From NCBI RefSeq assembly GCF_014649875.1, contig NZ_BMTW01000015.1, forward strand, positions 62,001 to 126,000: DNA of 64,000 nucleotides. Direction: 5' to 3'. Source of the DNA: Streptomyces rubiginosohelvolus. Lineage in GTDB: Bacteria; Actinomycetota; Actinomycetes; Streptomycetales; Streptomycetaceae. The notes beneath the pieces were generated by a model. It saw only the letters and a program-made list of their open reading frames with translations, was not told the origin of the DNA and ran no database searches. This document shows positions 6,919 through 15,899 of the stretch, piece by piece (position 1 is the first letter of the stretch; every line of letters starts with the position of its first letter). The position numbers were made by a program, and so were the translations under genes.

Positions 6919-8685
6919 ATGATCATGTCCCGTTCTCGACGACCGGCCCGCCCCCGTGGCCGTACCACCGCCCGCCTCGCCGTCGCCGGAGTCCTGGCCG
7001 CCACGGCGGCCGCCCTTCCGGTCCCGACCGCCCAGGCCGCCGGAAGTGTGGTGAAGGTGACCGGGTCCCAGGGCGCCTGGCAGCTGACCGTGGACGGCGC
7101 CCCGTACACCGTGAAGGGCCTGACCTGGGGTCCGTCCGTCGCGGACGCCGGGCGGTACATGCCCGACGTGAAGTCGATGGGCGTCAACACGATCCGTACG
7201 TGGGGCACCGACGCCACCACGAAGCCCCTGCTGGACAGTGCGGCCGAGAACGGCATCAAGGTGATTGCCGGGTTCTGGCTGCAGCCGGGCGGCGGCCCGG
7301 GCAGCGGCGGCTGTGTGAACTACCTGACGGACACCGCGTACAAGAACGACATGCTCGCCGAGTTCCCGAAGTGGGTGGAGGCCTACAAGGACCACGAGGG
7401 CGTCCTCATGTGGAACGTCGGCAACGAGTCGGTGCTCGGCCTGCAGAACTGCTACAGCGGCGACGAGCTGGAGCGGCAGCGCGACGCGTACACCACCTTC
7501 GTCAACGAGATCGCCAAGAAGATCCACGCGGTCGACCCGAACCACCCGGTCACCTCCACCGACGCCTGGACCGGGGCCTGGCCGTACTACAAGAAGAACG
7601 CGCCCGACCTCGACCTGTACGCCGTCAACTCCTACGACGCCGTCTGCGACATCCGCGCCACCTGGGAGAGCGGCGGCTACGACAAGCCCTACATCGTCAC
7701 CGAGGGCGGGCCCGCCGGCGAGTGGGAGGTCCCGGACGACGCCAACGGCATCCCGGACGAACCCACGGACGTGGCAAAGGCGGAGGGCTACCAGCGGGCC
7801 TGGGACTGCGTGAACGGGCATCAGGGGGTGTCGCTCGGGGCCACGTTGTTCCACTACGGCACCGAGTACGACTTCGGCGGCGTCTGGTTCAACCTGCTTC
7901 CGGCGGGCCAGAAGCGGCTCTCGTACTACGCGGTGAAGGAGGCGTACGGGGCGGACACCTCCGGCGACAACACCCCGCCGGTCATCAGCGGTATGACCGT
8001 CGACAACGCCTCCGCCGTGGAGGCGGGCAAGCCGTTCACGTTCAGGGCGTCCGTCTCCGATCCGGACGGCGACGCGCTCACCCACCAGGTGCTGGTCAAC
8101 TCCAAGTACATCGACGACAGCGGCCAGTTGACGGACGCCGACTTCACCGACCGGGGTGCCGGCACCTTCGAGGTCACGGCTCCGGACAAGCTCGGCGTCT
8201 GGAAGGTTTACCTCAAGTCGACCGACGGGAAGGGCAACGTCGGCATCGAGACGAAGTCCTTCACGGTGGTTCCGCCGAAGGTCGACGGGGTGAACCTGGC
8301 TTCGGGCAAGCCCGCCGAGGCCTCGTCGTTCCAGCCGGACAGCGTCGGCTGCCCCTGCCCGGCGGCCAACGCCGTCGACGGCTCCTTCGACACCCGGTGG
8401 GCCAGTGAGTGGGCCGACCAGCAGTGGATCCAGGTCGACCTGGGCGCGACCACCTCCTTCGACCACGTCCAGCTGGCGTGGGAGGCGGCCTACGCCAAGG
8501 CGTACACGGTGCAGACCTCGGACAACGGCCAGGACTGGAACACCGTCCACACCGAGACGGCGGGCAACGGCGGCATCGATGACATCCAGGTCGCCGGCAA
8601 CGCGCGCTACGTCCGCGTGAGCACCTCCGAGCGCGGCACCCCCTGGGGCTACTCGCTCTACGAGTTCGGCGTCTACCGGCGCTGA
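6919..8685 (+). CDS. Secreted glycoside hydrolase or transglycosidase with Ig-like and F5/8 type C domains
   Basis: 588 residues. A Tat- or Sec-type signal (Arg-rich n-region, cleavage near residue 42) is followed by a TIM-barrel catalytic domain at about 45-345. Glu170 in WNVGNES is the likely acid/base and Glu262 in IVTEGG the likely nucleophile, as in clan A retaining glycosidases; the barrel resembles glucanosyltransferase-like enzymes. An Ig-like spacer (about 350-455) leads to a C-terminal discoidin (F5/8 type C) domain at about 460-588, commonly a carbohydrate-binding module. ATG 6919 has GAGGAG 12 nt upstream; ATG 6925 is the alternative. The substrate is not certain; beta-glucan is an inference from regulation and the nearby beta-glucosidase operon. 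Confidence 0.82.
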   Translation: MIMSRSRRPARPRGRTTARLAVAGVLAATAAALPVPTAQAAGSVVKVTGSQGAWQLTVDGAPYTVKGLTWGPSVADAGRYMPDVKSMGVNTIRTWGTDATTKPLLDSAAENGIKVIAGFWLQPGGGPGSGGCVNYLTDTAYKNDMLAEFPKWVEAYKDHEGVLMWNVGNESVLGLQNCYSGDELERQRDAYTTFVNEIAKKIHAVDPNHPVTSTDAWTGAWPYYKKNAPDLDLYAVNSYDAVCDIRATWESGGYDKPYIVTEGGPAGEWEVPDDANGIPDEPTDVAKAEGYQRAWDCVNGHQGVSLGATLFHYGTEYDFGGVWFNLLPAGQKRLSYYAVKEAYGADTSGDNTPPVISGMTVDNASAVEAGKPFTFRASVSDPDGDALTHQVLVNSKYIDDSGQLTDADFTDRGAGTFEVTAPDKLGVWKVYLKSTDGKGNVGIETKSFTVVPPKVDGVNLASGKPAEASSFQPDSVGCPCPAANAVDGSFDTRWASEWADQQWIQVDLGATTSFDHVQLAWEAAYAKAYTVQTSDNGQDWNTVHTETAGNGGIDDIQVAGNARYVRVSTSERGTPWGYSLYEFGVYRR

Positions 8686-8741
8686 TCCGACGGGGCCCGC
8701 AAGCCCTCCGCGCCGTCCCATCCCCGCTGTCGGCGCGGCGG

Positions 8742-8783
8742 GAGCCCGCGGCGGCCACGGACATCCGTGGCCGCCGCGGGCTC
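8742..8783 (+). terminator. Strong terminator after the glycosidase gene
   Basis: A perfect 20-bp stem (8742-8761 with 8764-8783) closed by a minimal loop, 57 bp after the stop codon. It is among the longest hairpins in the window and insulates the next gene. Confidence 0.85.
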
Positions 8784-8823
8784 GTCACGTCGTTGGCGGG
8801 AGAAGCGAGGTAGCGTCCTCGTC

Positions 8824-9585
8824 ATGGACTTTCGAACCACTGTCGAGCGCGCTGAGCGCCTCAAGCAACTGCACGCCGACCACAAGCCGCTCGTGCTGCC
8901 CACCGTCTGGGACGTCTGGTCCGCCCGGACCGCGGTCGCCGCGGGCTTTCCCGCGCTGACCATCGGCAGCCATCCGCTCGCCGACTCCCGAGGGGCCGAG
9001 GACCAGGAGGGCCAGACCTTCGAGGAGGTGCTCGCCGCCGTCAGGCCGATCATCGCGGCGGTCGACGTCCCCGTCTCCGTGGACCTGGAGTCCGGCTACG
9101 GCCAGAAGCCCGCGGACCTCGTCGCCGGTCTCATCGAGGCCGGCGGTGTCGGTCTCAACATCGAGGACACCGTCCACTCCGAGGGCGGACGCGTGCGCAG
9201 CACGCAAGAGCACGCGAGCTACATCGCGGGTCTGCGCGCGGCGGCCGACGACGCGGGCGTCCAGGTCTGGGTCAACGGGCGCACCGACCTCTTCGCGCAC
9301 GCGGAGAACCCCTCCGCCGTCCTCGACGAGGCGATCGAGCGACTGCGGGCCCTGGAGCAGGCCGGAGCCGACAGCGTCTACCCGGTGAAGATCCAGGACA
9401 ACGACGAACTGCTCGCGGCGGTGACCGCGGCCGTCGCCGTCCCGGTGAACACCACGGCGCATCCCGTGAAGCACGACCTGGAGCGTTTCCGCCGCCTCGG
9501 CGTCGGCCGCATCACCTACGGTCCGCTGCTGCAGTTCGCGCTGACTGATGCGATGAAGGACATGCTGAAGCCGTGGGCGCCGTAG
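8824..9585 (+). CDS. Isocitrate lyase/PEP mutase-family protein
   Basis: 253 residues from ATG 8824. The TIM-barrel family of phosphonomutases and isocitrate lyases is clear: LVLPTVWDVWSART near residue 20, PVSVDLESGYG around residue 85 (metal-binding Asp/Glu), GGVGLNIEDT at about 112 and VNGRTDLF near 155. Members cleave or rearrange 2-oxo acids such as phosphoenolpyruvate or 2-methylisocitrate. The KKCGH motif of true isocitrate lyases is absent, so the reaction is unknown. A long terminator separates it from the upstream glycosidase, so it is its own unit. Confidence 0.85.
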   Translation: MDFRTTVERAERLKQLHADHKPLVLPTVWDVWSARTAVAAGFPALTIGSHPLADSRGAEDQEGQTFEEVLAAVRPIIAAVDVPVSVDLESGYGQKPADLVAGLIEAGGVGLNIEDTVHSEGGRVRSTQEHASYIAGLRAAADDAGVQVWVNGRTDLFAHAENPSAVLDEAIERLRALEQAGADSVYPVKIQDNDELLAAVTAAVAVPVNTTAHPVKHDLERFRRLGVGRITYGPLLQFALTDAMKDMLKPWAP

Positions 9586-9605
9586 GCGTGTCCGCGATGT
9601 GACCT

Positions 9606-9637
9606 GCGAGCCGGTGGCCGGTCGGCCACCGGCTCGC
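9606..9637 (+). terminator. Terminator of the PEP mutase-family gene
   Basis: A perfect 15-bp stem (9606-9620 with 9623-9637; outer GCGAGCCGG) with a 2-nt loop, 20 bp after the stop codon. Confidence 0.8.
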
Positions 9638-9732
9638 CGCGCGAGGCGAAGCCGTTCCCCCCGGCTGGGCGTCGGTACATCGGCCCTGGAATCCCGTTGC
9701 CCCGGCGTCCGCCGAACGGGCACGCTTCCGGC

Positions 9733-10188
9733 ATGCGATTCCCCGCTGAAGCCCGCCGCGATGTCCACGTCCGCTACACCCGGCCAAGCTGTATGGGCGG
9801 GTTCGCCTGGTTCACCGTGGATTTCGAGCCGCTCCCGGACGGGCGGCTTGGCTTCGATTTCGTCAATCCGCTCGGCCCGGAGGACATCGACGCGGAGTGC
9901 GCGGAGGCGGTGAGCGACGGGATATTGCTGTGGCTGATCGGAGCGGGACCGCAGAACGTGAACTTCGACCGCCCGCCCCTCCCCACGGCGAAGGAGCTCG
10001 CGGCGGGAGTCCTCGTCCGCCCGGACGCCGGGTCGGGATTCATCGCCCTGCGCACGGTACTCCGGCACTCACGCCTGCACCCCGTCGACTCCCTGCCCTG
10101 GACCCATGCGCGCGCCGGGTGGCGGGCCGCGGACAAGAGCTGGCGGGGCGGGGAAGCGGCCGATGACCCGATGGACCGTGCGCCGTAG
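9733..10188 (+). CDS. Small protein resembling elongation factor G domain IV
   Basis: 151 residues from ATG 9733 (MRFPAEARR); an earlier in-frame start at 9697 gives an unlikely Arg/Pro-rich N-terminus. No GTPase motifs. The pattern VDFEPLPDG-GFDFVNPLGPEDIDA near residue 25 and the late RTVLRHSRLHPVDSLPWTHARAGW segment match the layout of EF-G/TetM domain IV (LEPLP-GFEFVN-PKEYI, then HEVDSSE-AF). I therefore read it as a stand-alone, diverged domain IV; this comes from remembered family patterns, not a search. The role is unknown; it could touch the ribosomal A site or simply reuse the fold. Neighbours give no clue. Confidence 0.6.
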   Translation: MRFPAEARRDVHVRYTRPSCMGGFAWFTVDFEPLPDGRLGFDFVNPLGPEDIDAECAEAVSDGILLWLIGAGPQNVNFDRPPLPTAKELAAGVLVRPDAGSGFIALRTVLRHSRLHPVDSLPWTHARAGWRAADKSWRGGEAADDPMDRAP

Positions 10189-10244
10189 AGGCGTGCGGTC
10201 GCCGGGAGCCGACCGGGTCGGACCGGTCCTTCCCGTGCCCGCTG

Positions 10245-11060
10245 TCAGCTGCTGAGGTCGAAGACGCCCCATTCGGTGAACGGTTCGGCCTGGACGTAGA
10301 TCCTGCCGCCTCGGCCGACGACCCGTCGTCGGCCGACAACGGATCCGTCGGGCATGGTGAGCGCGCCGACATCGGTCTGTTCGACGGACGTCTCGGCGAG
10401 TTCTGCGTGGACGAGTCGGTCCTGCTCTTCGCCGTAGCCGCCGTAGAAGGCCACTCGTTCACCGTGGACGGCCACTGCCCTGGCGCCCCGCACCTGGTTC
10501 TCCCACACTCGCACGGGCCGTTCGCGACGGTCGGGACGTATCTCGACGAGCGGGAAGTCCGTGTACGGGCAAGCCCAGGCGGTGGTGCCCGACACGTTCA
10601 GGGCGTAACAGTCGAAGAGACCGGGGATGTGGGCGTCGTCCGACATCCAGGTGGGGCGGCCCGTGGCGCTCCAGCGGCGGATGCCGATCGGGTTCTCGTC
10701 GAAGTGCCCGACCCAGAGCTGGCCGGCCTCGTCCACGAGCAGGTGCTCGACGGCGTCCCCGACGGAGAAGGACGAGGTCTCACGGCCGAGCGCGTCGAAG
10801 ACCTGGACCTGGTTCGCGTCCTCGTATCGCCGGGCGCGCGACGCGGCGACGACGAACCCGCCGTCGGGCAGGCGGTCCAGGTGCGGCCAGCGGGCCCGTA
10901 CGGCGCTCAGCTCGGTGAGTTCGATGCTGCCACCGGGATGGACGGAGACGACCAGGGCGTCGAAGGGCGGGACATCGCCGCCGGGCTGCGGAACATGCTC
11001 GCCGAGCAGCCAGTGGGCGGTGCCGAAGAGATCCTCGCCGACGCCCGAACCTTGCGACAA
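10245..11060 (-). CDS. Hypothetical protein, beta-propeller-like
   Basis: 271 residues, no signal peptide or membrane segment. The sequence has repeating short beta strands with W/G/D turns (LDRLPDGGFVVAASR, LLVDEAGQLWVGHFDEN, VRGARAVAVHGERVAFYGG), like a small beta-propeller. No enzyme motif is recognised. The start at 11060 is the first in-frame ATG. It lies after the terminator of the beta-glucosidase operon and is probably a single-gene unit. Function unknown. Confidence 0.65.
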   Translation of the reverse strand: MSQGSGVGEDLFGTAHWLLGEHVPQPGGDVPPFDALVVSVHPGGSIELTELSAVRARWPHLDRLPDGGFVVAASRARRYEDANQVQVFDALGRETSSFSVGDAVEHLLVDEAGQLWVGHFDENPIGIRRWSATGRPTWMSDDAHIPGLFDCYALNVSGTTAWACPYTDFPLVEIRPDRRERPVRVWENQVRGARAVAVHGERVAFYGGYGEEQDRLVHAELAETSVEQTDVGALTMPDGSVVGRRRVVGRGGRIYVQAEPFTEWGVFDLSS

Positions 11061-11137
11061 CCCATTTCGGTACGCCCCGTGCGGCGGCGACCCACCGTAT
11101 GCCCCGTGCTTTCGGCGCGGGATCGGTCAGTGGCACT

Positions 11138-11174
11138 CCTCCGGCCGCGGCGAGCGATGCGCCGCGGCCGGAGG
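11138..11174 (-). terminator. Terminator of the beta-glucosidase operon
   Basis: A perfect 15-bp stem (11138-11152 with 11160-11174; CCTCCGGCCGCGGCG) and a 7-nt loop, 43 bp beyond the GH1 stop codon. A short GGGGAGGAGCA-type repeat lies between it and the gene. Confidence 0.8.
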
Positions 11175-11216
11175 GCTGCCGGGGAGGAGCAGGGGAGGAG
11201 CAGGGGAGAAGAGGGG

Positions 11217-12578
11217 TCAGGCGGCTGTCCGGCCCTCCCGGCGTCCCGCGTGTTCCCGGACCAGCTCCGCGTACCGGAGTCCGCTGCTCTTGACCGTACG
11301 GCGCTGGGTCGCGTAATCCACGTGGACCAGGCCGAACCGCTTGTCGTAGCCGTACGCCCACTCGAAGTTGTCCATCAGGGACCAGGCGAAGTACCCGGCC
11401 AGCGGGGCGCCCTTGCCGACCGCGCGGGCGCAGGCGGCCAGGTGCTCCTCCAGATAGCGCACGCGCTCCGGGTCGTGCACCGAACCGTCCGCCGCGACGA
11501 CGTCCTCGTACGCGGAACCGTTCTCGGTGACGTAGATCCGCTGCACGCCGTATTCGTCGGTCAGCCGCAGCAACAGCTGCTCCAGGCCCTCCGCATGGAC
11601 CTCCCAGCCCATGTGGGTGAGCCGGGCGCCGGGGACGGAGATCTGCCGGGCGTGCGGGGCGGTCCCGTCGGGGTCGGCCGTGACGATCTGCCGGAAATAG
11701 TAGTTCAGGCCAAGCCAGTCCAGCGGGGCCGCGATCGTCTCCAAGTCACCTGGCTGAAGCGGTAGTTCGACGCCATACTCCTCCACCATGTCCTGCGGGT
11801 AGCCGCGCCCCAGGATCGGGTCCAGCCACCAGCGGTTGATGTGGCCGTCGGCGCGGCGGGCGGCGGCGAGGTCGGCCTCGCTCGTGCTCGCCGGCTCGAT
11901 CGGGCTGAGGTTGTTGACGATGCCGACCCGGGCGTCCGAGGAGGCCGCCCGGATCGCCTGGACGGCGAGACCGTGGCCCAGGTGCAGGTGGTACGAGGCG
12001 CGCACGGCGGCGGTCAGGTCGGTGAGGCCCGGCGCCATCCGGCCCTCCAGGTGCCCGATCCAGGCCGAGCACAGCGGCTCGTTGAGCGTCGCCCAGTCCT
12101 TGACCCGGTCGCCCAGGCGCTCCACCACCTGGGAGGCGTACGCCGCGAAGTGCTCCGAGGTCTCCCGTACGGTCCAGCCGCCCCCGTCCTGGAGCACCTG
12201 CGGCAGGTCCCAGTGGTAGAGCGTGGCGAACGGGGTGACGCCCGCCTCCAGCAGGCCGTCCACGAGCCGGTCGTAGAAGTCGAGGCCCGCCTTGTTGACC
12301 GGCCCGTCGCCGCCGGGCACGACGCGCGGCCAGGCGACGGAGAAGCGGTAGGCGTCCGCGCCCAGTTGCTTGATCAGGCCGATGTCCTCGGGCACCCGGT
12401 GGTAGTGGTCGCAGGCGATGTCGCCGGTGTCGCCGCCGTCGACCTTGCCCGGGGTGTGCGAGAACGTGTCCCAGATGGAGGGGGAGCGGCCGTCCTCGGC
12501 CACGGCTCCCTCGATCTGGTACGCGGCGGTGGCGACGCCCCAGGTGAAGTCGGCCGGGAGTGCGGTGAGGTCGGACAC
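11217..12578 (-). CDS. GH1 family beta-glucosidase
   Basis: 453 residues. Full-length GH1 enzyme, cytoplasmic (no signal): N-terminal FTWGVATAAYQIEGA, acid/base Glu in TLNEP, nucleophile Glu in YVTENGSAY, and C-terminal SLMDNFEWAYGY. It hydrolyses imported beta-linked di- or oligosaccharides to glucose. GTG 12578 has GAAAGG six bases upstream; a GTG at 12602 overlapping the permease stop (GTGA) is a real alternative. It is the last gene of the binding protein-permease-permease-glucosidase operon, so import and hydrolysis are coupled. Control probably comes from the ROK gene at the other end of the operon. Confidence 0.93.
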   Translation of the reverse strand: MSDLTALPADFTWGVATAAYQIEGAVAEDGRSPSIWDTFSHTPGKVDGGDTGDIACDHYHRVPEDIGLIKQLGADAYRFSVAWPRVVPGGDGPVNKAGLDFYDRLVDGLLEAGVTPFATLYHWDLPQVLQDGGGWTVRETSEHFAAYASQVVERLGDRVKDWATLNEPLCSAWIGHLEGRMAPGLTDLTAAVRASYHLHLGHGLAVQAIRAASSDARVGIVNNLSPIEPASTSEADLAAARRADGHINRWWLDPILGRGYPQDMVEEYGVELPLQPGDLETIAAPLDWLGLNYYFRQIVTADPDGTAPHARQISVPGARLTHMGWEVHAEGLEQLLLRLTDEYGVQRIYVTENGSAYEDVVAADGSVHDPERVRYLEEHLAACARAVGKGAPLAGYFAWSLMDNFEWAYGYDKRFGLVHVDYATQRRTVKSSGLRYAELVREHAGRREGRTAA

Positions 12579-12598
12579 GTACTGCCTTTCTGTGGAGG

Positions 12599-13492
12599 TC
12601 ACTTGACGGCTCCGGCGGTGAGACCGGCGACCAGGTAGCGCTGAAGCAGCAGGAAGCCCACGACGATCGGGACGCTGACGACGAGGGACGCGGCCATGAC
12701 CTGGTTCCAGTACACGTCGTTCTGCGTGGCGTAGCCCTGGAGGCCGACGGAAAGGGTCCGGGTGGCGTCGTTCGTCATGACGGAGGCGAAGAGCACCTCG
12801 CCCCAGGCCGTCATGAAGGAGTAGACGGACACGGCGACGATGCCGGGGATGGCCGCCGGCACGACGACCTGGAAGAGGGCGCGGACGGGACCGCAGCCGT
12901 CGACCAGGGCCGCTTCGTCCAGGTCCCGGGGGATGGAGTCGAAGTAGCCGATCAGCATCCAGATGGAGAACGGCAGCGAGAACGTGAGGTAGGTGAGGAT
13001 GAGCCCGCCGCGCGAGCCGTACAGGGCGACGCCGGTGCTGTTGCCGATGTTGACGAAGATGAGGAACAGCGGGAGCAGGAAGAGGATCCCCGGGAACATC
13101 TGCGTGGAGAGCACCGTGACGGTGAAGACCCGCTTCCCCCGGAACCGGTAGCGGCTCACCGCGTACGCCGAGAACACCGCGATGGTCACCGACAGCACCG
13201 TCGACGAGCCCGCCACGATCAGCGAGTTGACGAAGTACTTGGCGAGCGGGACGGTCTCCCAGATGTCGAAGTACGGCTGGATCGTCAGCGTCGACGGGAG
13301 CCACTGGAACTTCCCCGACACGTCCTGGAGCGGCTTCAGCGAGCTGCTGACCATGACGTAGACCGGCAGCAGGACGAAGCCGGCGAGCAGGGTCAGGATG
13401 ATGCGCCGGGTCCACAGGAAGGACTGCGGGGCCGCCATCGGCGAGCGGGCCCGCGACCGGGTGGTGCGGGTCGGCCGCGTGAGGCTAGACAT
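12599..13492 (-). CDS. Sugar ABC transporter permease (MalG type)
   Basis: 297 residues with six predicted membrane spans and the cytoplasmic EAA loop EAALVDGCGPVRALFQVVVP that contacts the ATPase. A CUT1-family permease for oligosaccharides. It overlaps the upstream permease by 8 bp and leaves 20 bp to the GH1 gene, so all are one transcript. Confidence 0.92.
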   Translation of the reverse strand: MSSLTRPTRTTRSRARSPMAAPQSFLWTRRIILTLLAGFVLLPVYVMVSSSLKPLQDVSGKFQWLPSTLTIQPYFDIWETVPLAKYFVNSLIVAGSSTVLSVTIAVFSAYAVSRYRFRGKRVFTVTVLSTQMFPGILFLLPLFLIFVNIGNSTGVALYGSRGGLILTYLTFSLPFSIWMLIGYFDSIPRDLDEAALVDGCGPVRALFQVVVPAAIPGIVAVSVYSFMTAWGEVLFASVMTNDATRTLSVGLQGYATQNDVYWNQVMAASLVVSVPIVVGFLLLQRYLVAGLTAGAVK

Positions 13493-14498
13493 CGGCGCCC
13501 TTCCTTCCGCGCGAGGTGAAGAACAGGTAGACGGCCGTCACGATCAGCAGGAAGAGCAGCAGCAGGACGGACATCGCGGACCCGGTGCCGAAGTTCCAGG
13601 TGACGAACGAGGACTGGTAGATGTGGATCGAGATCAGGTCCGCGTTCTCCGGTGCCGATTTCCCGAACAGCACGAACGGGGTGTTGAAGTCGTTGAACGT
13701 CCACAGGAAGAGCACCAGGATCAGCACCTGGTTGACCGGGCGCAGCGAGGGCAGCGTGATCCGGCGGATCTGCTGCCAGATACCCGCGCCGTCGATCGAG
13801 GCGGCCTCGTACAGCTCGCGCGGGATGTTCTGGAGCCCGGCCATCAGCATGAGGAAGGCGAACGGCCAGCCCTTCCACACCGAGACGATGATCAGGGTGT
13901 AGAGACTGTTGTCGCCGATCAGCCAGAACGACGGCTCGTCCGTGATGCCGAGCTGGTCGTGCAGGACGTGGTTGATCATCCCGTTGTCCCGCTGGAACAT
14001 GAACGCCCAGGTGATGACGGCCGCGTAGACCGGCAGGGCGTACGGGACCAGGAAGATCGTCCGCAGGACGCCCCGCCCCCGGAAGTTCTCCTGGAGCAGG
14101 ATCGCTGCTGCTGTGCCGAGCAGCCAGGCCAGGCCGACGGAGAAGAACGTGAAGACGCAGGTGACGAAGAACGAGTGGAGCAGGGCCTCACCGATCGGCG
14201 CGTCGATGTCGACGGCGATCTTGTAGTTGTCGAGGCCGGACCAGGGCGCGGCGCCCCAGTTGTTGATGAAGAACTGCGTGAGCTGCCGGAAGCTCATCAC
14301 GATCCCGATGACCATCGGGATGATGTGGATGAGGAGTTCCAGCAGGACGGCGGGCAGAAGCAGGAGATAGGGCAGTCCGCCTTGGCGGATCCGGTCGGGG
14401 ATGCGCGGCAGTCTCCTGCGCGCACCCCCGGTGCCCCGGCTCGTACCCCTGCTGGTCGACTTGTCGACCTCGGGGTCCGTGGTGACGGTGGCGGTCAT
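13485..14498 (-). CDS. Sugar ABC transporter permease (MalF type)
   Basis: 337 residues, six predicted spans after a Lys/Arg-rich N-terminal tail, with EAA loop EAASIDGAGIWQQIRRITLP. It forms the membrane channel with the MalG-type protein. It starts 11 bp after the binding-protein stop and overlaps the next gene by 8 bp, the usual order in Streptomyces CebEFG- or BxlEFG-like operons. Confidence 0.92.
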   Translation of the reverse strand: MTATVTTDPEVDKSTSRGTSRGTGGARRRLPRIPDRIRQGGLPYLLLLPAVLLELLIHIIPMVIGIVMSFRQLTQFFINNWGAAPWSGLDNYKIAVDIDAPIGEALLHSFFVTCVFTFFSVGLAWLLGTAAAILLQENFRGRGVLRTIFLVPYALPVYAAVITWAFMFQRDNGMINHVLHDQLGITDEPSFWLIGDNSLYTLIIVSVWKGWPFAFLMLMAGLQNIPRELYEAASIDGAGIWQQIRRITLPSLRPVNQVLILVLFLWTFNDFNTPFVLFGKSAPENADLISIHIYQSSFVTWNFGTGSAMSVLLLLFLLIVTAVYLFFTSRGRKGADV

Positions 14499-14509
14499 GG
14501 ATCAGGGCC

Positions 14510-15820
14510 TCACTGCTGCATCGTCTGCTGGGCCTTTTCCAGGCGCTCCTTGACCGATGCCTCGGTCACGGGGCGTCCGGCCGCCGCGTCCGCCCACAGC
14601 TCCTTGACCGCCGTGCCCACGGCCGTCTCGAACTGCGACTCGTTGGGGACCTGGGGGAGCGGGGCGGCGCTGGTGGCGAGGGTGTCGCGCAGGACCTTGA
14701 GGTCGGGGGCCCCGAACGCGGCGTCGGCCTGGGCGGCCTTGACCGGCGGGATGGAGCCGTAGGTCTTGTTGAGCAACTTCTGCTCGGCGTCGCTGGTCAT
14801 GAACTTCACGAACTTCTTGGCGCCGTCGATGTTCTTGCTGTTCTTGAACACCGCCATGTTGATGCCCGCGACCATGGAGTTGACCTGCTCGCCCGTTCCG
14901 GGGGCGCCCGAGGGGACCGGCACCGGGGCCGCGCCCCAGTCCTCCGGCTTCATGCCCTGCGCGGCGAAGGTGGAGGCGGCCGCCTGCCACAGCACCATCG
15001 CGGTCTTGCCCTTGGCGAAGTCGGTGAGCGACTGGTTCTGGGCGTACTCCGCGTTGCCCGGGGCGATGATCTTGTCCTTGGCCATGAAGTCGATGTACTG
15101 CTTCACCGCCGCGACCGCACCGTCCGAGGTGAACGTCGCCTTGCCGTCCTTGTCGAAGAAGTCGGCGCCGTGCTGCTGGCCCAGGACGAAGGTCTGGTGG
15201 ATGTTGTTGGAGAGGTTGCCACCCTCGGCGCCAAGGCCCCACTTGCCGTCCTTGGATATCTTCTTGCCGGTCGCGACCAGCTCGTCCCAGGTGGCCGGCG
15301 GCTTCTCGACGCCCGCCTCGGCGAACATCTTCTTGTTGTAGTAGAGGGCGTACGCCAGCGAGTACAGCGGCACGGCGGCGGGCGGTTCGCCCTCCTTGCC
15401 GGCCGAGGCGACCGCCGAGTCGACGAAGCGGTCCCGGCCGCCGATCGCCTCGAAGTTCTTGTCGTCCCACGGCAGGAGCGCGCCGGTCGCCTGGAGTGAG
15501 GCCGACCAGGTGTTGCCGATGTTCAGCACGTCCGGGCCCTGACCGGAGGTGGTGGCGGCGAGGATCCGGTTCAGCAGGTCGGCCCACGGCACGACCTCCA
15601 GCTTCACCTTGATCCCGGTCTCCTTCTCGAACTTCTTCAGCTCGGGAGTGAGGATCTTCTTGTCGGCCTCGATGCTGGGGCCCTGGTTGGACGCCCAGTA
15701 GGTGAGGGTCTTCGGCGACTCGTTGCTGCCGCCCGACGTGGTTCCCCCACCACAGCCGGTGGCGGCCACGGCGATGGAGAGGGCGAGGGTGACGGCGCTT
15801 GCGGCTCTGAGATGACGCAT
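14510..15820 (-). CDS. Sugar-binding lipoprotein of an ABC importer
   Basis: 436 residues from ATG 15820 with a GGAAAGGGG-like site upstream. A signal peptide ends in the lipobox VAATGC (about residue 21), so the protein is lipid-anchored outside the membrane. The rest is a family-1 solute-binding protein (TLTYWASNQGPS, later YSLAYALYYNKKMFAEAG). The operon has no ATPase gene; in Streptomyces such importers share the MsiK ATPase encoded elsewhere. With a beta-glucosidase in the operon, beta-gluco-oligosaccharides are the likely substrate. Confidence 0.92.
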   Translation of the reverse strand: MRHLRAASAVTLALSIAVAATGCGGGTTSGGSNESPKTLTYWASNQGPSIEADKKILTPELKKFEKETGIKVKLEVVPWADLLNRILAATTSGQGPDVLNIGNTWSASLQATGALLPWDDKNFEAIGGRDRFVDSAVASAGKEGEPPAAVPLYSLAYALYYNKKMFAEAGVEKPPATWDELVATGKKISKDGKWGLGAEGGNLSNNIHQTFVLGQQHGADFFDKDGKATFTSDGAVAAVKQYIDFMAKDKIIAPGNAEYAQNQSLTDFAKGKTAMVLWQAAASTFAAQGMKPEDWGAAPVPVPSGAPGTGEQVNSMVAGINMAVFKNSKNIDGAKKFVKFMTSDAEQKLLNKTYGSIPPVKAAQADAAFGAPDLKVLRDTLATSAAPLPQVPNESQFETAVGTAVKELWADAAAGRPVTEASVKERLEKAQQTMQQ

Positions 15821-15850
15821 GAGAGGTGGCCCCTTTCCGGGGATGGCTGC

Positions 15851-15865
15851 GTTCGGGAACCGAAC
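15851..15865. promoter_or_regulatory. Inverted repeat before the binding-protein gene
   Basis: GTTCGG-GAA-CCGAAC, 6-bp arms with a 3-bp centre, lies 31 bp upstream of the binding-protein start, probably in the leader. It may be a second operator or a leader hairpin; evidence is limited to the symmetry. Confidence 0.35.
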
Positions 15866-15876
15866 GGCCTCCATGA

Positions 15877-15899
15877 CTTAAATTATGCCGTGATTTAAG
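15877..15899. promoter_or_regulatory. Probable ROK-regulator operator in the divergent spacer
   Basis: CTTAAAT and ATTTAAG form 7-bp arms around a 9-bp spacer. AT-rich symmetry like this is rare in this genome. It is centred between the sugar-uptake operon (start 15820) and the ROK gene (15963), where an autoregulating repressor would bind. Other ROK regulators (NagC, Mlc) also bind AT-rich inverted repeats. Confidence 0.6.

Noticed and set aside
6652..8721. A 689-codon minus-strand frame over the glycosidase
   Set aside because: Antisense to a complete secreted glycosidase with signal, active-site motifs and ribosome-binding site.
11217..15820. Loss of the ATPase gene from the sugar ABC operon as a sign of decay
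   Set aside because: Streptomyces CUT1 importers normally lack their own ATPase and share MsiK, and all genes here are intact.
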